Positions 54,005-62,998 of a DNA stretch of 64,000 nucleotides are shown here, in pieces. Position 1 is the first letter of the stretch. Each line of letters begins with the position of its first letter. Source of the DNA: Clostridiales bacterium Firm_09. GTDB lineage: Bacteria > Bacillota > Clostridia > Christensenellales > DTU072. Below the pieces are notes generated by a model. It did no database searches. It saw nothing but the letters and a program-made list of their open reading frames with translations, and was not told the DNA's origin. The translations under genes were made by a program, and so were the position numbers. The DNA lies in NCBI GenBank assembly GCA_001604065.1, contig LVAO01000003.1, positions 33,483-97,482 of the forward strand, in the 5' to 3' direction.

Positions 54005-57000
54005 ATGAGAAAAGAAAACCCCTCGCCGGATTTTATCGCACTGGAAAAGGACATCCTCAAGTTCTGGGAAGAAGAAAAGTGCTTTGAAAAGCTGGTTGAG
54101 AAAAATAAGAACGGCGAACGCTTTAAGTTTCTGGACGGGCCGATTACCGCCAACAACCCGATGGGCATCCATCATGCCTGGGGCCGCACATTAAAAGACA
54201 TCAATATCCGTTATAATGCCATGCTGGGACGCTCCTGCCAATACCAGAACGGCTTTGACAGCCAAGGCCTATGGGTAGAGGTCGAAACAGAGAAGGAGAT
54301 CGGGATCAAGGACAAAAGCGAAATTATCCGGTACGGCATGGATAAATTCACAGAAAAATGCATGGAACGGGTAAGAAAGTACTCTGCCATCATTACCGAG
54401 CAGTCCAAGCGTCTCGGACAGTGGATGGACTGGGAAAACTCTTATTATACCAATACCGACTTGAATATTACCTCAATATGGCATTTTCTGAAGGTCTGCC
54501 ATGAGAAGGGCTGGCTTGTCAAAGCACACCGCCCGATGCCGTGGTGCCCCAGATGTGGTACCAGCCTCTCAGAACACGAGATGAGCGGTTCCTATGCCGA
54601 CATGGAGCATTTGTCGATTTACGCAAAGCTTCCGATTATAGGTACAAACGATAAAATTGTCCTGTGGACAACGACGCCATGGACGCTTTCTTCCAACGTC
54701 GCCCTCGCCGTCAATCCAGAACTGGACTATGTACGCATTAAAGTAAAGTCCGACAGTGCAATGCTTATCGTCAACAAAAACGCCATCGGCAAACTGAAGG
54801 GCGACATATTGGAAATCAGTGAACCTTTCAAGGGCTCCGAGCTTGTGGGACTTCGCTACAAGACCTGCTTTGAGGATTTTGAGGTACAGCAGTTTGATCA
54901 TAAAATCGTGCCGTGGGAAGAGGTTGACGCTCTGGAAGGTACCGGCGTTGTCCATATCGCTCCCGGATGCGGCGCAGAGGACTTTGATCTGGGCAAAAAA
55001 CTCAATCTTCCGATCATCTGTCCCATCAATGACGAAGGTGTTATGCTGGAGGGCTTCGGCATTCTGTCCGGCAAAAAAACGACGGATATCGTTGATGCGG
55101 TAGTCGACAGCCTGAAGGCTCAGAACAAGCTTTACAAAACAGAAATGCATACGCACAGTTATCCCAGATGCTGGCGCTGCAAAACTCCTGTCGTCTTCAA
55201 ATTGGTGGATGAGTGGAACATCGCAACAGAAGAAATCCGTCCGCTGATGCTCGCTGCAGCCGAAACCGTCAAGTGGGAACCGGACTTTGCAGGCAAACGC
55301 ATGGCCGACTGGCTTAACAATATGGGCGACTGGAACATTTCACGCAAGCGCTTTTATGGGTTGCCCCTTCCCTTTTATCCCTGCAAGCAGTGCGGACATC
55401 TTAACATCATCGGGAGCAAAGAGGAGCTGATTGCCCGCAGCGAGCACGGCAATCTGGATGGTGTGCCTCATCTCCACAGACCCTATATTGATAAAATCCG
55501 AATCCGTTGTGAAAAATGCGGCGCTTTGGTCGAACGCATTCCCGAGGTGGGCGACTGCTGGCTGGACGCAGGCATCACGCCCTTCTCTACCAAAAAATAC
55601 TTTGAGGATAAAGAATATTTTGCAAAGAACTTCCCCTCCGATCTCGTCATTGAGATGAAGGAGCAGATCCGCCTTTGGTTCTATTCGCTTCTCTTCATGT
55701 CGGTCACGCTGACAGGCAAAGCGCCTTATAAGCAAGTGGTCGCGCACTCCAGCGTAATCAACGAAGAAGGCGGCAAATTCAGCAAAAGCGGCTATATGAT
55801 CCGTTTTGACGAAGTTGCCGAAAAAATGGGCGCGGATTCTGCACGTTACCTTTATGCCGGGGCGCCCGTCGCAACGGATGTGCGATTCGGGTTCAAGCTT
55901 ACCGACGAAGCCAGACGCAAGATGCTGGGATTCTGGAATATCTATATCTTCTTCAATCTTTACGCCGCCATCGATAATCCCGACGTAGAAAACTTCAGAC
56001 CCGACTACGCCACGCTGACGCACAGCGACAGATGGCTTCTGACACGAACCAATCAATTTATTGCCGCAGCCCGCTCAAGCATGGACGGATTCCGGACTTC
56101 CGCCCTCATCAAGGAATTTGAAAACTATGTCGATGAGGTTTCGAACTGGTATATCCGCATCAATCGCAAACGCTTCTGGAAAACCATTGATAAAATAGAC
56201 CAAAGCAATGCATATTGGTGCCTGTATCAGGCAATCAAAGCCACACTCGGCATCATGGCACCCATCATTCCATTTATGACGGAACATATCTATCAGAATA
56301 CCGTACGCGCCTTAGAGAAAAACGCGCCGGTTTCTGTCCATCTGACAAACTATCCTGTTGCTCTGGATATCCCGGAAGAAAAAACCGTCATCCGCGAAAC
56401 GGAGACGGCACGCGACATAATCGCAACCGTACAGAGAATGCGCAACGAAGCACAAATCAAAGTCAAACAACCCTTGCCTCTCCTTTATATTTCCGCAGAC
56501 AAGGCGGATGAAGAAGCAGCAATTCCCTTGTTGAATATCATCCGCGACGAACTCAATATCAAAGAGGTTCTGTTCACATCCGATTCTTCCCTCTATAACG
56601 ATATTTATTATTCGGTCAACTTCCGTATCGCGGGCGCGGCGCTCAAAAGCGACGCGCAAAAGCTCAAAAAGCTTGTGGACGGTCTCGATAACAACGGCTA
56701 TAAAGCCCTTGACGAACAAATCGCTTCCGGTTCTGTAACCATCGGCGAATTTACCGCACTCAAACCCGAGTTGTTTGAAAAACATGCGCGCCCCAAGCCG
56801 AACTTTATTATGACGACAGAAAACAAGAAAACATTCGCTTTGAATACCGAAATCAACAAAGACCTGATGTATGAAGGACTTGTACGCGAATTGATTCGTC
56901 AGATTCAAATCCTCCGCAAGGAAGCGGGTTTTGCTGTTGAACAGCGCATTACGGCGGAAATCATATCAACAGAAGAAACCGCTGCAGAGGCCATCGCCCT

Positions 57001-57124
57001 CTACAGCGAAAAAATCAGACAGGATATCTTAGCCTCCGCGCTTGCACCCATCGCAGTGCCGGCAATCGAAAAAACCATCACCGTACAGGACTCCGATATT
57101 ACCGTCAGACTGGCTTTGGTCTGA
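54005..57124 (+). CDS. ileS: Isoleucyl-tRNA synthetase, divergent type
   Basis: Class I synthetase of 1039 residues. HIGH appears as IHHA in NPMGIHHAWGR (52-61), KMSKS as KFSKS (near 590). The editing (CP1) region spans about 170-400, zinc-type cysteine pairs occur at CPRCG, CWRCK, CKQCG and CEKCG, and the anticodon domain and a C-terminal tail follow. The active-site stretch (DGPITANNPMG, QNGFDSQGLWVEVE) differs from the housekeeping IleRS (EGPPFATG, GWDCHGLP) and fits a divergent IleRS-like branch seen in some Actinobacteria and Bacillota. Start has GGAGAACC upstream. It is followed by an intrinsic terminator inside the convergent gene. A second ileS elsewhere is possible. Confidence 0.88.
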   Translation: MRKENPSPDFIALEKDILKFWEEEKCFEKLVEKNKNGERFKFLDGPITANNPMGIHHAWGRTLKDINIRYNAMLGRSCQYQNGFDSQGLWVEVETEKEIGIKDKSEIIRYGMDKFTEKCMERVRKYSAIITEQSKRLGQWMDWENSYYTNTDLNITSIWHFLKVCHEKGWLVKAHRPMPWCPRCGTSLSEHEMSGSYADMEHLSIYAKLPIIGTNDKIVLWTTTPWTLSSNVALAVNPELDYVRIKVKSDSAMLIVNKNAIGKLKGDILEISEPFKGSELVGLRYKTCFEDFEVQQFDHKIVPWEEVDALEGTGVVHIAPGCGAEDFDLGKKLNLPIICPINDEGVMLEGFGILSGKKTTDIVDAVVDSLKAQNKLYKTEMHTHSYPRCWRCKTPVVFKLVDEWNIATEEIRPLMLAAAETVKWEPDFAGKRMADWLNNMGDWNISRKRFYGLPLPFYPCKQCGHLNIIGSKEELIARSEHGNLDGVPHLHRPYIDKIRIRCEKCGALVERIPEVGDCWLDAGITPFSTKKYFEDKEYFAKNFPSDLVIEMKEQIRLWFYSLLFMSVTLTGKAPYKQVVAHSSVINEEGGKFSKSGYMIRFDEVAEKMGADSARYLYAGAPVATDVRFGFKLTDEARRKMLGFWNIYIFFNLYAAIDNPDVENFRPDYATLTHSDRWLLTRTNQFIAAARSSMDGFRTSALIKEFENYVDEVSNWYIRINRKRFWKTIDKIDQSNAYWCLYQAIKATLGIMAPIIPFMTEHIYQNTVRALEKNAPVSVHLTNYPVALDIPEEKTVIRETETARDIIATVQRMRNEAQIKVKQPLPLLYISADKADEEAAIPLLNIIRDELNIKEVLFTSDSSLYNDIYYSVNFRIAGAALKSDAQKLKKLVDGLDNNGYKALDEQIASGSVTIGEFTALKPELFEKHARPKPNFIMTTENKKTFALNTEINKDLMYEGLVRELIRQIQILRKEAGFAVEQRITAEIISTEETAAEAIALYSEKIRQDILASALAPIAVPAIEKTITVQDSDITVRLALV

Positions 57125-58250
57125 TCGCCAAAATCGTCATATCCTCAGAATACCGCTCCACAAGAGCGGTTTTTTGATTGAGCAGTGTACTTCTTCTTTC
57201 CTCATAAAAAGACGGTCTGTTCTTGTCGAGGATACCATCGAGCGGGAAAAAAGCCGAGGTGATCCGCTGGGGGTATTTCTGCATGGTGAAGCCGTCAAAA
57301 TTGAGACGCTCGGAAATAAGACAACGGCCATAGAGCATGACATTCATTGTTTTCGAAACCGGGCAGAAAATATTATACCCTTTGAACACAAGATAAGCGA
57401 GCCTTTCGTCCTTACCGGAAAAACTGATGCCGAAGGGAGAAATATAAATATTGGTTGTGCCGGTTACCGGAGCGATTTTCTCTATCCATTTCTCCGTATC
57501 CAGGGCCAGCCGCGCAAGGGTAATGCTTCCGTCCCTGAAATCCCTTGTATGGCTGTAGCTGTGGCAGGCGATTTTCCAGCCGGATTTTTTGAGCGCGGAA
57601 GCAACTTGTTCCGCTTCGTTCTGTGCCTCGGTCAATGCGTTGTCTTTAAGAGTTGTTATCCGGTAGCCGAATACCCCCTGGAAGCCGGTCACTGCGACAA
57701 TCCCTTTGGCGCCGTCCAAAGAAAAATCGGCGTGTTTCTCAACAAAATTGTCCACAATGGGCATTACATCCCCTTCATAATCGATGACGGTATCCCCCGA
57801 GGGCGTTATAACCGCGGCTGCAATCCTGCCATTTTTGTCGGCAACCAATCTGTCCGCGAAGCCATCTCCGCGCATGTAGTCATAATAATTGACATCGTCG
57901 ACAGAAAGAATAAGCGGTTTCTTGCCTTCTGGCAGTACAAGCGGTTTGTTTGCAAGTTTTGCCGCACGCACTTCATCAATATCAACAAGAATGAAATCAT
58001 TTTCATAGAGTTTCTGTAAGATTTTTTTGAATTCCGCCCGGGTTGTCATCCAGTCATTATACCCTTCTGCCGTATCGCTTTGAAAAGCAAGCTCCGGATA
58101 CAGTATCAGGCTGTGAAAAAAAATATGATAGACCTTGCCGCTGTATTCCGTCCTTGAAATAACTGAAGAACTTTCTTTGATCGGGAGCGCGCTCAGGTTG
58201 ATTCCGAACAAACCAAACAGAAAAACAAGAAGTGATGTCAGAAGCTTCAT
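57105..58250 (-). CDS. Exported polysaccharide deacetylase (NodB-fold, CE4-like)
   Basis: Signal peptide or N-terminal anchor (about 3-21), then a NodB-like domain. Motif 1 appears as LSVDDV (115-120; the usual form is TFDDG), motif 2 as HSYSH (230-234), which keeps both metal-binding histidines. Later motifs are less clear, and residues between 120 and 225 form a larger insert than in short CE4 enzymes. It may act on wall peptidoglycan or a surface glycan. 381 residues; AAAGGTG precedes the ATG. Its last 20 bases overlap the end of ileS on the other strand. Confidence 0.82.
   Translation of the reverse strand: MKLLTSLLVFLFGLFGINLSALPIKESSSVISRTEYSGKVYHIFFHSLILYPELAFQSDTAEGYNDWMTTRAEFKKILQKLYENDFILVDIDEVRAAKLANKPLVLPEGKKPLILSVDDVNYYDYMRGDGFADRLVADKNGRIAAAVITPSGDTVIDYEGDVMPIVDNFVEKHADFSLDGAKGIVAVTGFQGVFGYRITTLKDNALTEAQNEAEQVASALKKSGWKIACHSYSHTRDFRDGSITLARLALDTEKWIEKIAPVTGTTNIYISPFGISFSGKDERLAYLVFKGYNIFCPVSKTMNVMLYGRCLISERLNFDGFTMQKYPQRITSAFFPLDGILDKNRPSFYEERRSTLLNQKTALVERYSEDMTILAIRPKPV
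57152..57175 (+). terminator. Rho-independent terminator of ileS inside the deacetylase coding region
   Basis: Stem ACCGCTC/GAGCGGT, 5-base loop, then six T on the plus strand, 28 bases after the ileS stop. The same bases encode part of the C-terminal TALVER segment of the convergent gene. Confidence 0.88.
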
Positions 58251-58300
58251 ACACCTTTATTTTGCGCCGTTGATAAAATATCGAATTAGTAAACTATTGT

Positions 58301-58339
58301 AAAAAAGCGGCAAGCCGTTTTTTCGAATCGGCCTGCCGC
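58301..58339 (-). terminator. Rho-independent terminator of ald
   Basis: Outer stem GCGGCA/TGCCGC and inner stem GCCG/CGGC with one mismatch, followed by six T on the minus strand, about 97 bases after the ald stop. Confidence 0.8.
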
Positions 58340-58436
58340 CGGAGAGGAGGATAAAAGATTGATTCCGTTTTCAAAATGAACCGATCAAAGTCATGCCGGA
58401 CATTCCTGAAATGCAAAGCATGACAATATTTATGTA

Positions 58437-59549
58437 TTACAGAATGAGCGAAGCCGGCGTATATTCTATGTTATAAAGCTCGGCAACGGGTCTGCATGTC
58501 AGCTTGCCCAGATGGCAGTTGAGGCCCAAAGCAAGTCCCGCATCCTCTTTGAGCGCAGTTCGATATCCTTTGTTGGCAATAGAAAGACCGTAAGAAAGCG
58601 TTGCGTTATTCAGTGCAAGAGTTGAGGAGAACGGTACCGCACCCGGCATATTGCCCACGCAATAATGAACGATATCCTCATAGGTATAGACAGGATTGTC
58701 ATGATAGGTGACGTGCGAAGTCTCGCAGCAGCCGCCTTGGTCAATCGCAACATCCACAATCACCGAGCCCTTTTTCATGTATTTCAAATACTCTTTCTTT
58801 ATGATATGCGGGGTTGCCGCGCCCGGCACCAATGCCGCACCTATTACGAGATCCGCCTTGGAAATCGCTTCGATTACGGCACCCTCCGTATTAAAAAGCG
58901 TTTTGACTCTGCCTTTATATTCATTATCGATATTGGTAAGCGCAGCAATGGAAATGTCCGCAATGGTCACATCGGCATGCAGTCCCGCCGCCATTGCACA
59001 GGCATTTTGTCCAACCACACCGGCACCCAGGATAAGAACGTTTGCCGGCAGTACGCCGGGCACACCGCCAAGCAGCACACCGCGACCGCCAAAAGGCTTC
59101 TCCAGATATTTTGCGCCCTCCTGAATGGCCAGCCTGCCCGCGATTTCACTCATCGGCTTCAGACACGGCAACCGTCCGTCTTTCCCGACAATCGTCTCGT
59201 AGGCGACAGCAATGATTTTCTTTTTCAGACAGACTTCGGTCAGCGTTCTGTCTGCCGCAAGGTGAAAATAGGTGTATAAAATTTGTCCTTCCCGCATCAG
59301 AGCGTATTCCGGCTCCAAAGGCTCTTTGACCTTGATAATCATCTGGGCCGCATCATAAACCGCTTCCGCATCAGGAAGAATGCGGCAACCTGCTGCCTCA
59401 TAGTCTGCATCCGCATAACCCGATCCCTCGCCTGCCTTCGTCTGGATAAAAACGGTATGGCCGCAGGCGACGTAGCTCTTTGCATGGTAGGGGGTAAGAC
59501 CTACTCTGTACTCATGTTTTTTGATCTCTTTTGGTACACCGATAATCAT
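58437..59549 (-). CDS. ald: Alanine dehydrogenase
   Basis: NAD-dependent, reversible deamination of L-alanine to pyruvate and ammonia. Substrate residues are visible: R15, K75 in IKVKEP, H96 in YFHLAAD. The nucleotide-binding fold begins with LILGAGVVGQNA (about 172-183) and DVAIDQGG follows. 370 residues is typical. In Bacillus it serves alanine use and spore-related germination metabolism. GGAGG is upstream of the ATG. It follows an Lrp-type regulator gene by 54 bases, which suggests local control by alanine or leucine. Confidence 0.96.
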   Translation of the reverse strand: MIIGVPKEIKKHEYRVGLTPYHAKSYVACGHTVFIQTKAGEGSGYADADYEAAGCRILPDAEAVYDAAQMIIKVKEPLEPEYALMREGQILYTYFHLAADRTLTEVCLKKKIIAVAYETIVGKDGRLPCLKPMSEIAGRLAIQEGAKYLEKPFGGRGVLLGGVPGVLPANVLILGAGVVGQNACAMAAGLHADVTIADISIAALTNIDNEYKGRVKTLFNTEGAVIEAISKADLVIGAALVPGAATPHIIKKEYLKYMKKGSVIVDVAIDQGGCCETSHVTYHDNPVYTYEDIVHYCVGNMPGAVPFSSTLALNNATLSYGLSIANKGYRTALKEDAGLALGLNCHLGKLTCRPVAELYNIEYTPASLIL

Positions 59550-59603
59550 ACAAACCTCCGTTCATGTGTGATTGAACTACGTATCGGTGAACGGGGACAA
59601 GAC

Positions 59604-60059
59604 TTATTTTTTTGATTTTAGGGGAACCGAATAATCGTTTTTGGTAGTCGAAAATACAATGCTTGTCTTTGTTTTCGAGACGCCCGGGACAGACTTGATA
59701 TCGTTTAATACCCTCTCCAAAGATTTGGTGTTGTCGGTGATGACCTTGAGAAGATAATCGAAATCTCCGGCAATATAATGGCATTCCGTAATATGCGGTT
59801 CTGCAAGAACCGCTGCTTCGAAGGCATCGTTATACTTGGGATGCTCAATGCTGACGGACATCATGGCGACAACGTCCTTGCCAATCATTGCATTGTCCAG
59901 GATGACGGTGTAGCCGAGGATGACGCCGGCGTTCTCAAGTTTTTTGATGCGTTCGATGACAGCAGACACCGACAGCTTTATCTTTTCGGCAATCTCTGAG
60001 GCGCCCACGCGCGAATTCTTACGAAGAAGATTGATGATTTTGACATCCGTATTGTCCAA
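59604..60059 (-). CDS. Lrp/AsnC family transcriptional regulator
   Basis: 151 residues: N-terminal winged helix-turn-helix (about 1-50; SEIAEKIKLSVSAVIERIKKLENAGVI) and C-terminal RAM ligand domain (about 65-140; ECHYIAGDFDYLL). I chose a TTG start: GGAGG lies five bases before it, the reading begins LDNTDVKIINLL as in other Lrp proteins, and a -10 box lies inside the sequence that a longer ATG start would translate. It precedes ald on the same strand, so it probably senses an amino acid and controls ald, perhaps also itself. Confidence 0.88.
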   Translation of the reverse strand: MDNTDVKIINLLRKNSRVGASEIAEKIKLSVSAVIERIKKLENAGVILGYTVILDNAMIGKDVVAMMSVSIEHPKYNDAFEAAVLAEPHITECHYIAGDFDYLLKVITDNTKSLERVLNDIKSVPGVSKTKTSIVFSTTKNDYSVPLKSKK

Positions 60060-60084
60060 AATAACCTCCGGTAGTTCATATTCT

Positions 60085-60113
60085 ATTATACTCTTCCACA
60101 TGAAAAAGTAAAT
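60085..60113 (-). promoter_or_regulatory. Possible promoter of lrp-ald
   Basis: TATAAT on the minus strand with a poor -35 box (ATTTAC, 17 bases). The predicted start is about 18 bases before the TTG codon. The gene may need an activator. Confidence 0.45.
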
Positions 60114-60149
60114 ATTTATTTTTATAATTCCAAATAATTTTCGGAATAT

Positions 60150-61658
60150 TTATTTTATAGCGAAAATATTTTTGTCGGTTATCATTCCGATCGCCTCTGG
60201 GATATGCCGGCAGGTATCCCCCGCAAGCATGGATACTGCACCTTTCTCTTTTTCTGCGAGTTCTCCGGCTGCGCCGTTGATATAGGCAGCTGCCGCAGCA
60301 GCCATCACGGGATCCTCACAATACCCTGCTACTCCGGCAAGGATGCCGGAGAGAACATCTCCGCTCCCTGCCGTCGCCATGCCGGGGCAGCCTTTATCCG
60401 TCAGAACTACCCTCTTGCCATCCGTGATGACGGTTGACGGACCTTTGAGAAGCAGAGTAACGCCATATGCCTGTGCAAAATCCTTTGCCGTTTGAATCGG
60501 ATCAAGGAGAATTTCTGGTACCGGGAGTCCCGATAAGCGGGAAAACTCTTTAAGATGAGGTGTCAGAATCACCTTGCATGTTGCTTTGGAAAGAAGTTCC
60601 GCATTGCCATCCGCCAGTACATTCAGCCCATCCGCATCGATAATCAGTGTCCCTGTATACCATTTGAGCAGATGGGAAATCAGTTTTTCTGTTTCAACCG
60701 ACCTGCCGATTCCCATCCCTACCGCGGCGGCTTTGGTATGCAGAAGGAGATCCTCTATCTGATTCCTGTCAAAAATCAGATGTCCTTCTCTATTGTCTTT
60801 GAGCGAAAACAAGGTGCTTTCTAACAGATATGGCATGACCGCATAGGCAATCGAAGCAGGTACCGCCAGCCGCACGACGCCCGCGCCGGAACGCATGGAA
60901 GCGCAGGCAATATTCGCAAGCTTGGCAGCGCCGCTGTATTCGATTGAGCCCCCTATTAATGCAATATAACCGTAATCGCCTTTGTTGGCAAAATGATTGC
61001 GCCGAAAGAAAGGGGCAATATCCTCTTTTTCTATAAGAAAATAAGGGTCTTCGGCAATGCCGATGCCGATATCAATATTGATTTTATCTTTAATCAGATC
61101 TTTTGCCCTGTTGAGAAAGTGTCCGGGCTTATAGCTGCCTATCGATACCGTCAGATCCGATTGTACACATATGCCGCCCATGCCTGAGTCCCCGTTCAAG
61201 CCGCTGTTGATGTCTGCCGACACAATATACGCACCGCTCTTATTGATTTTCTCTATGATTGTTTTGGCAAGTCCTCTTGTTTCGCCGTAGAATCCGGTTC
61301 CGAACAGGCAGTCCAATATGGTTCTGAATTCTGAAAAATCCGTTTCATTCCCGCAGAGCCGAATTTCGATGCCTTTTTGTTTGCAGATATCATAAAAATA
61401 TTTGCCGTCTTCAGAAAACCTCTCTTCCAGAAGATACACTGCGCATGGTATCCCGGCATCCTTAAGAAGCAACGCGGTTGCATAACCGTCGCCTCCGTTA
61501 TTGCCCGTTCCGCATACAATCGCAACCGGAGAAAGCCATCGAACAGCATGAAAGATGCCTTCTGCGGCGCGCCGCATAAGCTCTCTGCCCGGAATGCCGT
61601 TCTTTATCGTTTGCGCGTCGGATTCGCGCATGGTTTTAACCGATACAACCCGAATCAT
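60150..61658 (-). CDS. nnr: Bifunctional NAD(P)H-hydrate epimerase / ADP-dependent dehydratase
   Basis: Repairs hydrated NAD(P)H. N-terminal YjeF epimerase domain (about 1-200; CGTGNNGGDGYATA, FGTGFYGETRG, SADINSGLNGDSG) and C-terminal ribokinase-like dehydratase (about 210-500; DADGLNVLA, TPHLKEFSRL, LLKGPSTVITDG, MATAGSGDVLSGILAG). 502 residues, matching fused bacterial Nnr. ATG chosen because family alignment begins there; a TTG nine codons upstream is less likely. No Shine-Dalgarno site is visible, and the -10 box lies only nine bases before the ATG. It is divergent from the GH5 gene. Confidence 0.94.
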   Translation of the reverse strand: MIRVVSVKTMRESDAQTIKNGIPGRELMRRAAEGIFHAVRWLSPVAIVCGTGNNGGDGYATALLLKDAGIPCAVYLLEERFSEDGKYFYDICKQKGIEIRLCGNETDFSEFRTILDCLFGTGFYGETRGLAKTIIEKINKSGAYIVSADINSGLNGDSGMGGICVQSDLTVSIGSYKPGHFLNRAKDLIKDKINIDIGIGIAEDPYFLIEKEDIAPFFRRNHFANKGDYGYIALIGGSIEYSGAAKLANIACASMRSGAGVVRLAVPASIAYAVMPYLLESTLFSLKDNREGHLIFDRNQIEDLLLHTKAAAVGMGIGRSVETEKLISHLLKWYTGTLIIDADGLNVLADGNAELLSKATCKVILTPHLKEFSRLSGLPVPEILLDPIQTAKDFAQAYGVTLLLKGPSTVITDGKRVVLTDKGCPGMATAGSGDVLSGILAGVAGYCEDPVMAAAAAAYINGAAGELAEKEKGAVSMLAGDTCRHIPEAIGMITDKNIFAIK

Positions 61659-61667
61659 AATTTCTGC

Positions 61668-61696
61668 ATTATCATTGTACATCAAAAAAATGAAAA
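61668..61696 (-). promoter_or_regulatory. Possible promoter of nnr (near-leaderless)
   Basis: TTTTCA - 17 bases - GATAAT on the minus strand. The expected start lies about two bases before the ATG. Confidence 0.4.
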
Positions 61697-61710
61697 ATAG
61701 TATAAATTCT

Positions 61711-61738
61711 TTGTCATGGAATTCAAAAATGTTATACT
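61711..61738 (+). promoter_or_regulatory. Sigma-A promoter of the GH5-bioY pair (leaderless type)
   Basis: TTGTCA - 16 bases - TATACT on the plus strand, followed by TTGATT and the ATG. The expected transcript start coincides with the start codon. Confidence 0.65.
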
Positions 61739-61744
61739 TTGATT

Positions 61745-62998
61745 ATGAAAAAAGAGTTTGCTTTCATCATCCTGTTATTCTTTTTCTTTTCCGTCATGGG
61801 TATGCCCGGCTGCAAGCCCAAAAATGGTGGATCCGAAATTTATGATTCCCTTCCCGAAGCGCCGGGATATCTCACGGCAATCGATGAGGATCTGTATACC
61901 GCAAAGGAAAACGGAACAAAGCTTCTTTTGAAGGGAGTCAACGCGGGCGGATGGCTTATCACGGAGGATTGGATGTGCCCTACGGGAGAAGACAGCATGT
62001 ATGAATTATGGGACGGACTCGCTGCCGAGCTTGGAGAAGAAAAGGCCGAAGAACTGCTGAATTTCTATCGCGATAACTGGTGGACGGAAGAGGATTTTGA
62101 CAATTGCAAGGCGGCAGGCTGCAATGTCATCCGCCTGCCGTTCGGATGGCGCGATCTGGAATATAATGATTGCACCCCACGCGAAAACGGGTTTTCAAGA
62201 CTGGATTGGTTCATCGCAGAGTGCGCCAAACGGCAGATATACGTGATACTTGATCTGCATGCCGCGCACGGCTCCCAGAACGGGCAGCATCATTCGGGAG
62301 ATTGCCGTACCGGCGGAGACCTGTATGGCAATGAAGAAAATATGGCGCGTACAGAGGCTCTTTGGATAAGAATCGCCGAGCATTATAAAGAGAACAAATG
62401 GGTGGCAGGGTATGATCTTCTTAACGAGCCCGAAGGCAAAATCGGAGGCAGCATGAATCTGTTCACCCCGCATTGGAGCTATTATGACAGATTGTATGAC
62501 GCCATACGCAAAATCGATCCCGACCATTTGATATTCATGGAAGCGGTTTGGGAAAAAAACAATCTGCCTCCGCCGGATTTGTTCGGATGGAAGAATGTTT
62601 GCTACGAAATGCATTTTTATCTCTGGGGCGACAACAGTCAGAATCTTGAGGCGCAAAAAACGTTTCTGGATCAGAAGCTGATATTTGATTCTCTCATTAC
62701 CCATGTCCCCGTGCTCATCGGTGAATTCACCTTTTTCAATAATCCGGACAGTTGGCGTTACGGACTCAATTTTTTTAACGAGCAGGGTTGGAGCTGGACA
62801 ATGTGGACATATAAAGTGTACGGAACCGGAAGCTCATGGGGATTGTATACCGGACCAAATCCCGATGCGGATACACAAGTGAAGGCATACGATCCAGAAG
62901 AGACCATCATCGCAAAATGGGGCGCGCTTAAAACAAGCAAAACATTTATTCCCAATACATGGCTGATCGAGATAATAAAGGAAGCATGCGCTGTATGA
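61745..62998 (+). CDS. GH5-family glycanase lipoprotein
   Basis: Surface glycoside hydrolase with 417 residues. A hydrophobic signal ends at a lipobox MPGC (Cys23). The barrel shows KGVNAGGWL, NVIRLPFGWRDLE, YVILDLHAAHGSQNG, acid/base E228 in LLNEP and nucleophile E327 in LIGEF, both as expected for clan A retaining enzymes. It most resembles beta-1,3 or mixed-link glucanase/exoglucanase members, but the substrate is not certain. ATG chosen over an upstream TTG; there is no Shine-Dalgarno site and the promoter sits directly before the start. bioY follows with overlapping stop and start codons. Confidence 0.9.
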   Translation: MKKEFAFIILLFFFFSVMGMPGCKPKNGGSEIYDSLPEAPGYLTAIDEDLYTAKENGTKLLLKGVNAGGWLITEDWMCPTGEDSMYELWDGLAAELGEEKAEELLNFYRDNWWTEEDFDNCKAAGCNVIRLPFGWRDLEYNDCTPRENGFSRLDWFIAECAKRQIYVILDLHAAHGSQNGQHHSGDCRTGGDLYGNEENMARTEALWIRIAEHYKENKWVAGYDLLNEPEGKIGGSMNLFTPHWSYYDRLYDAIRKIDPDHLIFMEAVWEKNNLPPPDLFGWKNVCYEMHFYLWGDNSQNLEAQKTFLDQKLIFDSLITHVPVLIGEFTFFNNPDSWRYGLNFFNEQGWSWTMWTYKVYGTGSSWGLYTGPNPDADTQVKAYDPEETIIAKWGALKTSKTFIPNTWLIEIIKEACAV

